Shown here: piece after piece, positions 31,061-43,210 of the stretch
Layout: every line of letters begins with the position of its first letter
Numbering within the stretch: position 1 is the stretch's first letter
Position numbers and translations under genes: made by a program
Assembly (NCBI GenBank): GCA_963971305.1
Contig: OZ020307.1
Coordinates: forward strand, 2,493,501 to 2,557,500
DNA: 64,000 nt
From: Arcuatula senhousia
Taxonomy: Eukaryota; Mollusca; Bivalvia; Mytilida; Mytilidae
Direction: 5' to 3'
Notes under the pieces: generated by a model
Seen by the model: the letters and a program-made list of their open reading frames with translations, nothing else
What the model was told of the DNA's origin: nothing
Databases searched by the model: none

Positions 31061-34000
31061 GTGACCAAGACCACATTTCAAAAAGTTTAATCGTCATGAA
31101 TAACATACAGCTATATCATACCTCTTTCGATTTCTTATTGTCTCTTCTTCAAAATAAGATTGGTCGTCTAAGCCAAAATTGGTGCAAATTTTCATAAATC
31201 AAGGTCAAAGGTCAGCATGTGTTTTTAGCACTTTTTGCATCAGCACAATTTTCTTACGATTGAAGAGATATTTGAGGTACCAAAACCGACTAAACCAAAT
31301 AGACTTGATATTTGACTATATTTGTACCGATTTTCATGCCTAATCGAAGTAAAAGATAAACTTTCTCGATTATATATACCTTTGAAAAGGGGGAGGGTTT
31401 TTGTGTCATTTTGACACCTAAAAGTTTTTATCTAGAAAATTCCATGTGCTTTTAAATGTTAATTTTGATAAAATGTGCAAGAAATATCATATCTTTTTTA
31501 TTATTTAAAGGGAAATCAGCATAAACTAAACATAAGGCGTAAAATTTGGACAAAATGACATGTAACCCAAACAGCTTTGTGAATTACAAAAAAAATCTGT
31601 TTTTACAAAAGTTCTGAACTATTGCAATTTTACTATTAATTTTTGCATAATTTTAAACTAGAAGTAGACATTTTTCAAATTCATTATTCAACATGAAATT
31701 ATCGGATTAGTTTATCACTAACATAGAGATTTATTTAGAAAAAAGGGGAGGGCCATCAGATATATGTGATCATAACTCTATCAAAAAAGTATATCACGCT
31801 GGTGGTTTAAATAAGTAAAAGTAAATTACCTTTGTTTAAAATATTACATATGAAAAATTATTTACATTGATTTTTAACAATTACAGTGTAAAATTTATAA
31901 TCACTAACGCATTTGTACATGCATCGCAGAGAATACACACATTAGGCTTTTTCGTTTCTGTCGCGCAAAAAGCATTTCATTTGTGCCTTTCCTTAGCCAC
32001 CAATCTTTTTTTCAAATATTAATTTTGTTCTTTTGCCATTTATGTTCTAGATCCAGAAAGGGGCAGTTGTTTAAAAATTCTGAAGCAGATTTGAAACATA
32101 TAAATAAAACATTTCCATAGGCCATTTGGACGAGAGTATAGACAGTGACCATTATTTCACATCGACGTCACATGTGTTAAACATTTCTTGAATTAGCAAG
32201 TTTTAATGCGTTTTACAAGTTTTTCAATTTCTCAAAGACTTAACAGAAATAATGGAAAAGCTAGTGTGGTATTATGGAGCACATATATTTTTTTATCCAC
32301 AAAAAGTTCACATTTTCTGAAAATAAAAAAGCAAGATGAAGAAAAATACATGCCCCCCCCCCCCTAAAAATCGAATGTTTGCTCCCTTAGTTAATAGCAG
32401 CGTCAGTAAAAATAAAGTACAATGTATCATACAAGTAATATAATGAGACAACAAACTTTACTTATATCTATAATTTAGTGTTGAAAGTGTTTTTAATTAT
32501 TTGGCTATAGTTGCTGAATTTTACGAAAGGAAAAATAAACTTTTGAAGGAAAATGGAAACTAATCTTATATGTAAAAAACTTGACTTCAGTCATAAAAAT
32601 ATACTGCTTTTTGGCTTTCAAAAGTACACTTTGACCTATACAAAGGCCCCTGGAAGAATATGTAGAAAATGAAAACATTTGCCTGCTTGTATGTACGTGT
32701 ATGTCTTTTTCTTTGACATTGATTTTTAAATTGAATAAGTTTTAAGTACCTTGTACATTTATATTCAACGGCCCAGGAAGACATTGCTCCTATGATGATT
32801 ATTTTGAAACCTGTATTTGCACTGGAATACTCAACTACAAGAAACTTTTTTGCCATTAACTTTTTAAACTTGTTTTTTGTGATGACCTGGTTTTACCTAC
32901 CTACTAAAATGCCTATACCTAGTAAAGCATCTATGAACTGATCATTCTAGTTAAGATTTATGGCGTTTCAGACTTACTATATTTGCAAATATTAGCTTTA
33001 AATTGGAACGTATGTGCCATGACTTAAGAAAGGAAAAGCATTTAAAAACATGTGTTGTGACAGTTAATTTGGCTTGCATAATATTTAGGATTGGTGCAGA
33101 CAATTGCAAACACCAAATGTACATTCGACCTAACATTTAAGAAAAAAGAAATAGACGATAAAGAGATGTGGAATAAGTGTGCGTAACACAACCAACATTA
33201 AAGAAATGCAACATCTTCAACATGACCAGAAGTCACTGCCCGCTGTCTTGCATTGGCCCAAGACTACAAATACAATACATAAGATTCAAACAAATACTAG
33301 TACCTAGATTATCAACGAAAGACCTATTACTTGACATAAAACAAAAAACAGATAGTTGACAAGGACAAACTATTGCTTTGACAGGGATTCCTGGCTTAGG
33401 ACAGGTACATATAAAATGTGGCGGGGTTAAAATAGTTTTTTGGGCCCAACCTTCCCCCTATTATGTATCTTGTACAAAGCACAAAAAATAACACACTTTA
33501 AAAATCAAATCGTTAAAATTTCAATTCACCAAGAGAGAATCTGAGACAAGAGAACTATACGAGAACAACGAAACATAAAGGAACTCTCTTGAGAACACTC
33601 GCAGTTACTGACAGAACACTGACAACACGAACAAGATTACATGTATCAGTGGGCAACGACACACTTTTCTAAGACTTTAAGTAATATGAGATAACTTTTA
33701 TAGGGAAAAGTAATATGTTTCCTAATTTACAAATACCAAAGCGCGGGTCCTCGTTGAGATTTAATGTCCATCACACATAGTATTACGAAAGGATATAAAA
33801 ATCACAGTAACCAACAAAATCAGGAAGACAAACGGTACAATACAGTAGAGACGAAAACTACGTGAATTTCTCAAAAAAGAGAAAATCTTACAATCGGATG
33901 TAGGTATATGCAGTAATAGCTTCTTCAATATACACAAACTGATTACTTTCTGTTTGTGACAACTTTGAAAGCCTGTAAAAGACCAGTTCGCATAGCTAAC

Positions 34001-35753
34001 TATTAAAAACAATTGTAATCACCTTGTAATAAACAATTGTAGACAAAAACATGGTACTGTTCACATTTAAAATGCGTTATTAAGAACAAGTTTTTGCAAA
34101 AATCTGAGAAACTTCTTTTACACAAATCAAAATCATAGATTCACCGTCTTTGGTTTTGTTTTAAATTTATGTGATATCTAAAACTTTATTTACATACTAT
34201 TTTGAAATAATAAATGACAGACCATTTAGAAAAATGTAATTTACCATAAATGTACAATTATTAACCTGATATAAAGCTGAATTTTCAAATAAATCAAGAA
34301 AATACATAAGCAAGTAATCGAGTTTTTGGGTGCACTCGACATGTTTTTATTGTGAAGGTGATTAGTATCTGAAACATATCGGTTTAACGGAAATTTCCGT
34401 GAAATAGATATATCTTTTCTATCCATGTGATGTTTAAAAATGAATGAATACTTTATGAATACAAGAAAATTTTGGAATTTTACACATTGATGTTAAAGCT
34501 CTTGTCTTAAATAATGTTTTCGGCATATATAATTTCAAAAATATCGTAGCATCTTTGATAAATGAAATACGGAAGTAGGTGTTTGCTGATTTTTATGCAA
34601 AAGTTATGAGTTTTGAATCCAAAATTTCTTTTGTCAGAGAGTTTATACTCCACAGGTTTATGTTTTTATGTAAAACAATGAATGTTTTTGTAAAAAATGT
34701 TCTAAAAACAGACAATTTTTGACATTTTCAATTGGAAATAGACATTTTTCGAAAGCGAATTTTGTAAATATATCTTTTCTTTTTTCCTTGAAAAACTTAC
34801 TTTTGCAAAAATTTGCACCGTACGACTTTTTGACGACCAAGCTAATTTCAAAGAATAATCATTTTTCTACAAATGTGCCAAATTTCAGCTGTATGTTATG
34901 AAGTGAAATTAAACTCTCTTAATAATCGACTTTATTGAAGTTTGTCACCGCACTAGTAAAATTGAATTTAATAAAGAGTTTCCTTATTGGATAACATATG
35001 TCACTAATAGAATATTTTATTTGACCAAATTAGGCCCCACTTGGGACAAAAGACATTACAATCATGATTTTACACATAAATAAAACAACTACATATACAG
35101 CATGTACAGTATACAGATACATCATAGCACTTAAATTATGTCATGTGTGGCACAACGCGACTTTCGAAGATTCAAATCCGAACAAAACTGTATATTGCCT
35201 ATATAAATGATCATTTCAGTAAAACTAGATAAATAAAATTAAAAAATGTTTTACTATGCATTTGGGTTAAAAAATCTGCCTTCATGAGATTACAGTTCAA
35301 ACAATATTAATTAAGGGATGACTGTCATAATTTTTTTTCATTTGGGTATGAACAATTTTTGTTTATTACATTGATATATAATCCGCTACTTAATGAACAA
35401 AACAAGTTTTTTTTTCATATCCCCAATGAAAGTAAAAAAAAATATATAACAGTCATTCCTTATAAATAAATTTTCGAAACGATCCATTACATGAAAATTT
35501 TATTTCTAAAAGAATGAAAAAATGGTGCCACTTCCAGCTAGTAAAAAGTGGCGTTTCCCCATGAGTTTTTTTATTAGGGTAAGAAATTTTGATTTGATTA
35601 TTAAGTCTTATATATACATTTTCGGTTTTAAACAAGCACATTTAACTTAACGGAATCATACCACTAGACAGTTGTCTACCATGCTATTTTAATAATAATA
35701 AAAATATCAAAACGGGTATAAAACGGTTAATTTGGTTAATTATGTTGTATATC
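31061..35753. other. Long AT-rich non-coding stretch
   Basis: No supportable gene in 4.7 kb. The frames of 60-90 codons here are unrelated to known proteins and are typical of AT-rich random sequence. A family C fragment lies at 33171-33380. A poly-C run is at about 32353. At 31200-31330 there is AGGTCA-rich repeat-like DNA. The rest shows no recognisable structure. Confidence 0.5.
33171..33380. repeat. Interspersed repeat family C fragment
   Basis: GATGTGGAATAAGTGTGCG, ACACAACCAACAT and GTCTTGCATTGGCCCAAGAC match 44955-45110, with shorter matches at 8325 and 10260. Non-coding. Confidence 0.55.
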
Positions 35754-36307
35754 TGTTGTGTACAAGTTGCAATATTGTACATGTTGCAACATGTACAGAT
35801 AAATTGTACAAGTTGAGACAAAATATGACATGGTTGTCTTTTATCAGGTACATGTTATCCCAGAAAAGACATATGATATTTTAAACTTTTTTTGAAATTC
35901 TGCATGTCAATTTTAAGAAATATTTACCCAATTCTTTCATAAAATCCTTTATAAAAGTACCAAACAAGTGCTTTTAATGTGGTGTTGCTGAAATCGAGAC
36001 ATGACTGACTGGAGAGTTTAACGTCGTGACTATACCTATATATAGGTCTGCAGCGACGTAAATCGAGACATCAAAGTCTGGGAACTTAAATTGCCATCAT
36101 TATGCAATGGAAGTTCTTAAAACTTGTTGTATTTTATAGAGTTGATTGTGAACTTTATGATGCACTTTATTTTAAATATTCCAGTCTCATTTATGATTAC
36201 AAAAAATTAAGTCTTGTCTAATAATGTAGAATTCAATATTTTTCTTAACTTGTACAATTTATCTGAACATGTTGCAACATGTACAAAGTTGCAACTTGTA
36301 CACGACA
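35754..36307. mobile_element. MITE-like element, copy 2, with proven 4-bp target duplication
   Basis: Same ends as 4125-4613 (TGTTGTGTACAAGTTGCAA) in the opposite orientation. TATC directly flanks both sides. A related host repeat at about 36677 reads GTATATCGATAT with no insertion, an empty site that confirms the 4-bp duplication. Internally, about 65 bp bounded by a 12-bp repeat AAATCGAGACAT (about 35994 and 36063) is absent from copy 1, suggesting a further small insertion or duplication. Confidence 0.85.
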
Positions 36308-36540
36308 TATCGATATTTCAAGGAGTAACCTCTCATCAGCAGCATTTGAATCAAAACAATGGAACGTCAAAAAACCAAAAATATTGAATAAATGAAAGTA
36401 CCCAAAGCCAAAAGGTTCGAACAGGAAGTCAAATCCAGCATCTAGGACAGTACAAGGAAAGAAAACTAGTGTTTTAAATAATTTTGAATTTAACAATCGG
36501 AAATTTCAATAAAAAATATTAAAAAATAATGGTCAATTCG
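36308..36540. repeat. Interspersed repeat family B, copy 1
   Basis: ATTTCAAGGAGTAACCTCTC through AAAGCCAAAAGGTTCGAACA and ATCCAGCATCTAGGA is repeated at 36660-36711 plus 37189-37330. The beginning is also seen at 4875 and 30012, so B may be part of the larger family A. Confidence 0.65.
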
Positions 36541-36599
36541 TCACAGACAAGTCTGACGACCAGGCTTGTGATTATCCTCTGGGACCTCTGGACACCAGC

Positions 36600-37330
36600 A
36601 GCGGTATTCGACCCAGTTTCATACTATAAATACAAAAACGGGTATAAAAACGGATAATTTGGTTATGCTGTACGTATATCGATATTTCAAGTAGAAACCT
36701 CTCATCAGCAGGTACCGTGCGGGGCCCGGGTGGCGAAAAGGCCCGCAGCAGAGCCTAGCTAAGAGGCGACTATGGGTCTTGGGATTCTGACGTCGGGTCA
36801 GTGCTCAGCCCACAGAGCAACCAAGTGCGTACCCTAGGTTGCTGAATAGGGTAGCCCTCGTCCGCGGGGGTTATCAGGTCTATAATACGGAAACACTGAC
36901 CGCTTACCATAGTGGGCCAACGTGTGTGGAGAGTGCCACGCTTCATGCACGTAAAAGATCCCTTTGTAGACTGCCAAGTAGTGCACCGCATAGGCTAAAT
37001 TTTCCGCCCATACCAACCTCTCCCCTTTTCCTGTGGCTCTTCAAAATTTACCGTTCCTTTGTGTCCCACCCCATCCCCATATTTCATTTATCATCATCAT
37101 TTCATGTTTATTTTATCAGCATTTTCATGTTCATCGCCTGTAAATAACCTTTATAGCGTTGCACGGGCGTAAAACACCAACTCACTCACTCATCAGCAGC
37201 ATTTGAATCAAACAATGGAAGGTCAAACAACCAAAATATTGAATAAATGAAAGTACCCAAAGCCAAAAGGTTCGAACAGGAAGCCAAATCCAGCATCTAG
37301 GATATCAACAATGTGCAGTATAAGGAAAGA
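36600..37330. repeat. Interspersed repeat family B, copy 2, split by a SINE-like insertion
   Basis: Related to 35700-36540, including the AACGGGTATAAAA block and the TATCGATATTTCAAG block. It is interrupted at 36712-37188. It preserves the empty target site for the MITE at 35754. Confidence 0.65.
36712..37188 (+). mobile_element. SINE-like element, full-length, with 11-bp target duplication
   Basis: Flanked by CTCATCAGCAG at 36701-36711 and 37189-37199, and inserted in repeat family B. GC-rich head (GGGGCCCGGGTGGCGAAAAGG), a conserved AAGAGGCGACTATGGGTCTT block, a central CACGTAAAAGATCCC block and a simple 3' tail AAACACCAACTCACTCA. Diverged copies lie at 39900-40320, 43211-43540 and 47201-47345 (minus) and 29165-29640 (plus). 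A pol III A-box-like word is present but not convincing, so the class is inferred from size, duplication and tail. Confidence 0.75.
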
Positions 37331-38083
37331 AAATTGAAAATATAATGCAAATAAATTCAAAACTTATTCTTAAATCTAAACATAGAAAAGTTAAAAACGA
37401 CTGGTATAAACATAAGCTTGAATAAAAATTCCTGTCTTTGTACAAGAATAGTATAACTTGTGGTGGGGTTAACTAGTTGTTTCGACCTTTTGATAAACTC
37501 CAACAAATCAGCTCAAGAGGCTGGAACTCACTTTATTATACCCTAGCTATTTTTTCGTCTTGTTATCTTACTATGTAGTCTCCTTTCTATGTTTTTTTTT
37601 AACAATCTTCTTTTATTCTCCTTAAATATTTGACCAACAAATGCACAGGAATATTTGGTCGCTTTCAATCTTTCGAGTACAGCACCGATCTGACATCATC
37701 CAATATATTTGCACATTTTGAAATTTCCGTAGTACTATAAGACAGCTGTCTGTGACAGGAATTTACGTTGTTCTGTAAGATATATGACGTGTCATGCTAA
37801 ACACCTTATATATATGATAAAATAATAGGTCATCATGCTATGAATATCTAATGCCTTTTACATACGGTTTTGATAGAGTTCGTCTAGACATGAATTCTTG
37901 TTAATTGTTTTCGACCGACATCTTGCACTGTCTCTTTTTTTTAATTTAAAGATAGCGATTACTAAAGTGAAGGTCAGTATGTTAACACTAAAAAAAAACG
38001 CGTTCGTTTTATGGAAAGATTATTATACATGTGGTGCAAAATCAATAACCCGTTAGTGTGCATCAAGTGGTTAAAGTTGTTCT
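37331..38083. other. Non-coding stretch
   Basis: No gene or identified repeat; AT-rich with short poly-A/T runs. Confidence 0.5.
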
Positions 38084-38323
38084 TCATAGACCGATGATGA
38101 ATAAAGGTAATAACAAAATTACTGAACTTGGAGAATCAATCTCAAATGTCCAAAAGACAAGACAAAACAAGGAAGACATACCGGAATAGTTATAGATTGC
38201 AATGGTCCTGACTTGGTTCAGACATTTCAAAAGAAATGGTGGGTTAAACCAAGTTTTAAGGCGCGCCAAACCTCACTTTTCCATTGCGATCTTTGGGGCC
38301 GGTAGTTACACAAAACACATGCT
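38084..38323 (-). mobile_element. Penelope-like element 3' part, left piece of an interrupted copy
   Basis: This matches 48688-48760 plus 50429-50560 (AATAAAGGTAATAACAAAATTA through GGCGCGCCAAACCTC and CCATTGCGATCTT). It continues on the far side of the 38324-42097 element at 42098. The 3'-most, non-coding part of the element on the minus strand. Confidence 0.65.
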
Positions 38324-39429
38324 ACACGGTGTCCAACCCCCGTACAGTGCATTCCGGAAGTAGTGCGGTCCGGAACCGGTATAATTACGGAATTGCAAAA
38401 AATGAAGTTTTTAAATGCATATTTTTCTAGCTAGATGGAATTTTAATTGTAATTTTTTCAGTGGAGTTACTCCCTAAACACAAACGATTTATTATATTAG
38501 CCGCTGTAACATGCATCTTTTGATATATTTTTTAAATTGGAAAAACGCATTTTTATTTTACGAGTCCAAGGGTGAATATGAAGCAAAAACACATTTTTTG
38601 ACCGTCTTTATTAATTGAACATCGACAATTTAACACAGCAAAATAAAGTTTGACCTTTTTTGTCTTACTTGTTTAAATTTTAAGCTTAATGGTTTGTTAA
38701 TAAAAGCACTATAATTATTTGAAATCAAGCACTAATAATTTGATACTGTATGGCCCGTTGCTTTTTATGGAAATCAAACTGTACGGCTCGTTGCTAAAAT
38801 AATGCACATATTTTTCTTTATTCATAAACTAAAAAACATATAAAATATTGCGCGAGGTTACTTTAAATCCGGTTCAAGTAGTTACGCAGTATTTTAAAGG
38901 GAAGAAGAGTTGAAGTAACTGCACGAGAGAAGTGTGATAACTGTGTAAACCTTATGAACGAGGTGTTTGACCGGGAACTAGAACTTTGAGGAGTTTGACA
39001 GTTCCAATCCATTTGATTGGTTTGTACAACAATATTCACTGTCCCAGATTTTCAAAGCTTCTTTTTAATTACCTCTTTTTGACCCATGGCTCTCTAAATA
39101 AAATAGTACTCATATACACCATATATATACTTTAATGCATGGCACGCAACAAACCGTCTCTTCTACGTCTACTTATACTGACTTCAGTGTATTGAATGTT
39201 TTGCAAATATACGCCGACAGCTCGATATGAAGGTTTATATAGATAATACAACTTTATATTTTTTTAAGTTAAGAGAAAACTATGTACAATAAAGAAATGT
39301 TAATTTAGTGTTGAAGTGCTGAGATAGCTGCCTTGAATGACTCAGATGATTCACTCAGGCCTCATCGCAACAAAACTTCAATAAAAACCTAGTAACTAAT
39401 GGAGTTGAGAATATTCTCAGACTTTAATA

Positions 39430-39875
39430 AGAATATTTTTTGTTTTGTTGCACCGGGGCCAGGAAAGCGCCCACAAGAAGGTTATTCCAGTTTCGTATTG
39501 TCCGGGGAAAGAATGTTTGTTGACGGATTTAAAGACGAGACTGTGGATTATGGTAGGAGATGCGGGTCATGTGTCTAGTGAGCCGGTTTAGTTTGATAAG
39601 ACCATGAAGACGATCTTCATATTTTTTCCTGAGATATTTTATAGAGCATTGTCCAGTGGGATCTGTTCTGTGGTTTGCTAGGGATCTCAAGTTCAGGTCA
39701 TATATTACGCTTGATGTATTATGGTAGCGACTATAGACATGCATATACCTTGCAGTCCTGTGCTGCACTTCTTCCATATTTTTTTTTATGTCTTACTGTG
39801 TGTATGAATCCCACACGTACCAGGCATACTCCACTTAAGGTTTAACTAGTGATTTGTATGGCTGCGTTTTTACCG
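39430..39875 (-). pseudogene. LINE reverse transcriptase C-terminal fragment
   Basis: Minus-strand reading gives, across frameshifts, a YKSLVKPxVEYAWYVWDSY block, VQHRTARYMH...RYHNTSSV and FFPRTIRNWNNL. These are the conserved order of a CR1/Jockey-type LINE C-terminus (compare VRPHLEYSSSVWDPHW / IQHRAARFV / FYPRTIRDWNHLP in the RT at 26166-27410). Heavily decayed and nested in the 3.77-kb TIR element. Confidence 0.7.
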
Positions 39876-39899
39876 GGTGGAACTGATTTTAAATTTCCC

Positions 39900-40320
39900 A
39901 ATGAAACGCTATATATATAGTTTATCTATATGCGATGGACACGAAAGTATGATAAAATGAACATGATGAGAAATATTGGGTCAGTGGGAAACATGGGAAC
40001 AGTTAATTTTGAACAGAAAAGGAGAGAGGCGAAAAACTTAGCTTATGTGGCGCACTAACTTGACGGTCCACAAAGGGGTATCTTACGTCATGAAGCGTGG
40101 CACTTTCCACACACGTTGGTCCACTATGGTCAGCAGTCATGGTTTTCGTATTATATACCAGACGAACCCCGCGAACGAGGACCACGGTACACGTTTTAGC
40201 TACCTAGGGTACACACCCCGTCGCTCTGAGACTTAGCACTGACCCGAATCAGAATCCCAAGACCTTTGGTCGACTCTTACGACAAACTGGGCTCTGTTGT
40301 TATGGGTCTATTCATCTCTT
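39900..40320 (-). repeat. SINE-like element copy (minus strand)
   Basis: Inverse of the 36712-37188 family: CGTGGCACTTTCCACACACGTTGG, ACTATGGTCAGCAGTCATGG and a TAGGGTACACACCCCGTCGCTC block followed by AAGACCTTTGGTCGACTCTTACG. Truncated at the tail side. Confidence 0.65.
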
Positions 40321-40819
40321 TAGGCCGCACAAGACTAATTACTTATTTGTTGTCTTTATTTGACAGCTTGACAATACATGTATCTTACAGTGCCTCTTAA
40401 CGAGTTGGCTAGGAAACGTGAACAAGTTATAATTTAAACAAAGTCCCCTGTCTTTTTTTATTTAAAACGTATTTAAAGTGAAGTCTACTACATGACAGGG
40501 CCGTAGCGTAATGGAGGCAAATGAGGCAAATGCCTCACTTTTGAAACGACGACCAAACTTTAAAAGTATCTTTCAAATTATCTACCGGCACACTACATAC
40601 AGTTGCAGCGTGCAGCTTTTACCATAGCGCTGACGGTAAAACAATAAGTCAAAATAAAAAATTGAAACAAACTCGTGATGTCTTTACAAAACTGGTTGAA
40701 GACGGGTTCTTTAAAGCGAAAAAAGATGAGAAAGGTAACTCATGAAGTATGCAGGCTTTCTGCTTGTTGTATTTTTGGATGGATAATGCTATAGTTACCA
40801 ATGTATACACTATCAATTG

Positions 40820-41020
40820 TGGCTCCCGCAGGGTTGAAAACGACCTGCGACCTGAGGTCTTTTTAAGGGCGACTTCCGACCTACACTTCATAAAATCGAC
40901 CTATATTCAAAAACGACCTGCGACTTCCGCCAAAATATGCCTTTTAAAAGCGACCTTGTGACCTCAGGCCCCTTTTAAAAGCGACCTTGCGACCTGAGGG
41001 GGGTACCCTGCGGGAGCCCC
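40820..41020. mobile_element. Small foldback element with GGCTCCCGCAGGGT ends
   Basis: GGCTCCCGCAGGGT at 40821 is the inverse of ACCCTGCGGGAGCC at about 41005-41018. ATCAATT is duplicated on both sides (40812-40818, 41021-41027). The inside is built from degenerate AAAAGCGACCTTGCGACCTGAGG units. It lies inside the hAT remnant, just upstream of its transposase fragment. Confidence 0.75.
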
Positions 41021-41040
41021 ATCAATTCACCTAACAACAA

Positions 41041-41478
41041 ATGCTAATCGATAAAATAAATTCATTGACCAAAAAATATAATAATTATTTATATAAGCAT
41101 GTCCGGACGTATCAAAACATGGGAGAGTTAACATGTGAACTTGAAAGGTGGGTCAGAAAGACAGCAGGTATGTTAGATGAAGGAAGCCTCACGACAGCAA
41201 TTAAGCTGGCTAACAAAGACTTGTACCCAAATGTTTTCACAATATTGCAAGTACTTTTAACTATGCCTGTCACATCAGTCTGTTGTGAGACATCGTTTTC
41301 CAGTTTAAGGCATTTGAAAACATGGGAACAAGCTACAATGGGTGGTGACAGGCTTTGTGGGCTTGCCATGCTCCATGTGCATAGGAATGATGCAGTGGAC
41401 AAAGAACGTGTATTCAAGCTATTCGATAGCACAGGACATAGGAGAATTGGGAAGTTTTGGTTGACCAACAGAGATTAA
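41041..41478 (+). pseudogene. hAT transposase C-terminal (dimerisation) fragment
   Basis: A 145-codon frame. LTMPVTSVCCETSFSSLRHLKTW is the characteristic hAT C-terminal motif (A/CERxFSxLxxxKT type), followed by a helix with LCGLAMLHVHRN corresponding to the conserved RLxxLxxL..H segment. The BED finger and the catalytic DDE part upstream are missing, probably lost before or by the foldback insertion ending 20 bp upstream. Known role of this domain: transposase multimerisation. This copy cannot be functional alone. Confidence 0.85.
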
Positions 41479-42097
41479 CTATGATATACAGTGAAACTTG
41501 TTTTGTTACTTACTAGGCTAGCTTTTAAAAAAACGCATTTCTGTTATTTTTTTATTTTGTTTCTTATTATAAATACATTGACTTCTGCAATAGTTATGCT
41601 GAAATAAGATTTTCCCGTTTCAGACACCCGAACCCCCCAAAAAAAATTTTTCGCCTCGCTTCGCTCGGCGATTTGCCTCACTTCGTTCGGCCTTGCGCTA
41701 CGGCCTTGCATGAGAAGAATACGGAATGGTTCGTTGAGATACTTTTCATCAGGTATCATACGCAAAAAGGTGCAACGGGCCGTACAGTTTCATGATTAAT
41801 TAAATGTTTGTATAGTACAAATATATATGATTTTTCTGTCAAGTTTTCTAATAAAATATTATGACCCTAATGCGTTTTCAAAAGTATGCGACGAAGGATT
41901 CAGAATTGTTGTATTTGTGTATTTATTCATTTTACCAAAGGTTTCCTTTACACGAATCATAACCAAAAAGTATTTTTGAACAATTTAATGTATTTATATT
42001 CAAGGTTTTCTTAGTCAACACTCAAACTTTCTTCCTTGTTTACCATTGAAAAACGCACTACTTCCGGAATGCACTGTACGGGGGTTGGACACCGTGT

Positions 42098-42800
42098 GCT
42101 AAGGTGATCATCGAAGTTCATCAACCAGCCAAACACTAATCAAAGCAAGAACTAACCATTTCGTCTAACATGATATTGAATTTTTCTATCAGTGGCTGAA
42201 AACGACGATTTTTTTTAGAGATCGTATGAGACGTATTTTATTATAACCTTACTCTAATTGTCGGTTACGGAGAAATCGGTGTCGGATACAAAAATCTGAC
42301 AAATGTGTACAAGCCCTGGTATATCGAATAAGTTGTGAATTATAGACACCGTATGCAGGTGACGTTGGTATCTTTTATCGTATTTATTTTTATACTGAGA
42401 TGACCAACCTGGTCAAATTCGAGATGTAGATCCAAGAATGATGTAAAGCAAGTTGGTTCGGTGGTTTCTTTAATCTCTAGCACAGGAGGATATATTAAAG
42501 GTATCCATCTACCAAAAGAAGAGTTGTTTCACAGAGAGGACGTCATCAATATATCTGAAAGTGAGATTAAAGGACCTTGCCTCTTTCATCTTCTTGTTCT
42601 TTACGAGATCCTGAAGAAATTTAGTCTCGTAAGAGTATAAAACAAGTCGGCGAGGAGAGGAGCACAGTTTGTGCCCATTCGAATGCCGATTTGTTGTTGA
42701 AAAATCTCTCCTCCAAATGTGACAAATATGGTGTCAATAAGTCAGTCACATGGAAAAGATTGGTCTATATGCTCATAGACAAAAGTGTTTTGGTCAACCA
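42098..42800 (-). pseudogene. Penelope-like element reverse transcriptase, right piece of an interrupted copy
   Basis: 42460-42790 matches 58790-59163 on the minus strand, where the frame reads FGGENFQQQIGIPMGTNCAPL and FKYIYDVLSVNN (Penelope RT palm motifs). The C-terminal part, towards 42240, reads like the YISQL...DIPG...FSDF region of the copy at 50430-50990. Interrupted by the 3.77-kb element at 42097/42098 and carrying frameshifts. Confidence 0.7.
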
Positions 42801-43210
42801 CATAGATTGTTACATTTGAAATTAAAGTATTGCTTATTGTATCATTTAATCCGTGTAATGTCGATATAAAACTGAAAAAAACAAATATTATTATAATATA
42901 AGTAATAAATCATTGTGAGTTTAACCTCATGATTCTACCAGATTAAGTCCTCCAGCTTGTGACACACCAATGACATTGAGATGTTTCAGGTCCTAACTGT
43001 CACAGGAACAATTTCCCTCTGCATTTAAGTTGAGGTAATGACTGAAATATGTGGACAGAAACAATTATATAGAAATTGTGGTTGCCACTCAACAGAAAAA
43101 GTGACGCAATAATTCACATCCACAAGTAGATCATTAACATACATTAAGTCTGATATGATAATATTTACAGCTAATAATAAAAGGCCATTTATCCATTTGT
43201 AAATTTTAGA
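42801..43210. other. Non-coding stretch
   Basis: AT-rich; nothing recognised. Confidence 0.45.

Larger units (their letters stand above)
40496..41708. mobile_element. hAT transposon remnant with 5-bp target duplication
   Basis: Ends CAGGGCCGTAGCG and its near-perfect inverse (CAAGGCCGTAGCG), flanked by CATGA at 40491-40495 and 41709-41713. GAGGCAAATGAGGCAAATGCCTC lies just inside the left end, and TTTCGCCTCGCTTCGCTCGGCG near the right end, paralleling the elements at 25213 and 53137. It holds a hAT C-terminal domain frame and a nested foldback element, and lies within the 3.77-kb TIR element. Confidence 0.85.
38324..42097. mobile_element. 3.77-kb TIR element of unknown superfamily
   Basis: Perfect 44-bp terminal inverted repeats starting ACACGGTGTCCAACCCCC (38324-38367 and 42054-42097), flanked by a 3-bp duplication GCT (38321-38323, 42098-42100). 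Subterminal inverted words (CTGTACGGCTCGTTGC near 38788, GCAACGGGCCGTACAG near 41773) reinforce the ends. It is inserted in a Penelope-like copy and has itself received a LINE fragment, a SINE-like copy and a hAT element. No own transposase frame is recognised. The 3-bp duplication narrows the superfamily but does not fix it. Confidence 0.85.

Noticed and set aside
36712..36800. tRNA gene in the GC-rich head of the SINE-like element
   Set aside because: No cloverleaf could be drawn; only a weak A-box-like word is present.
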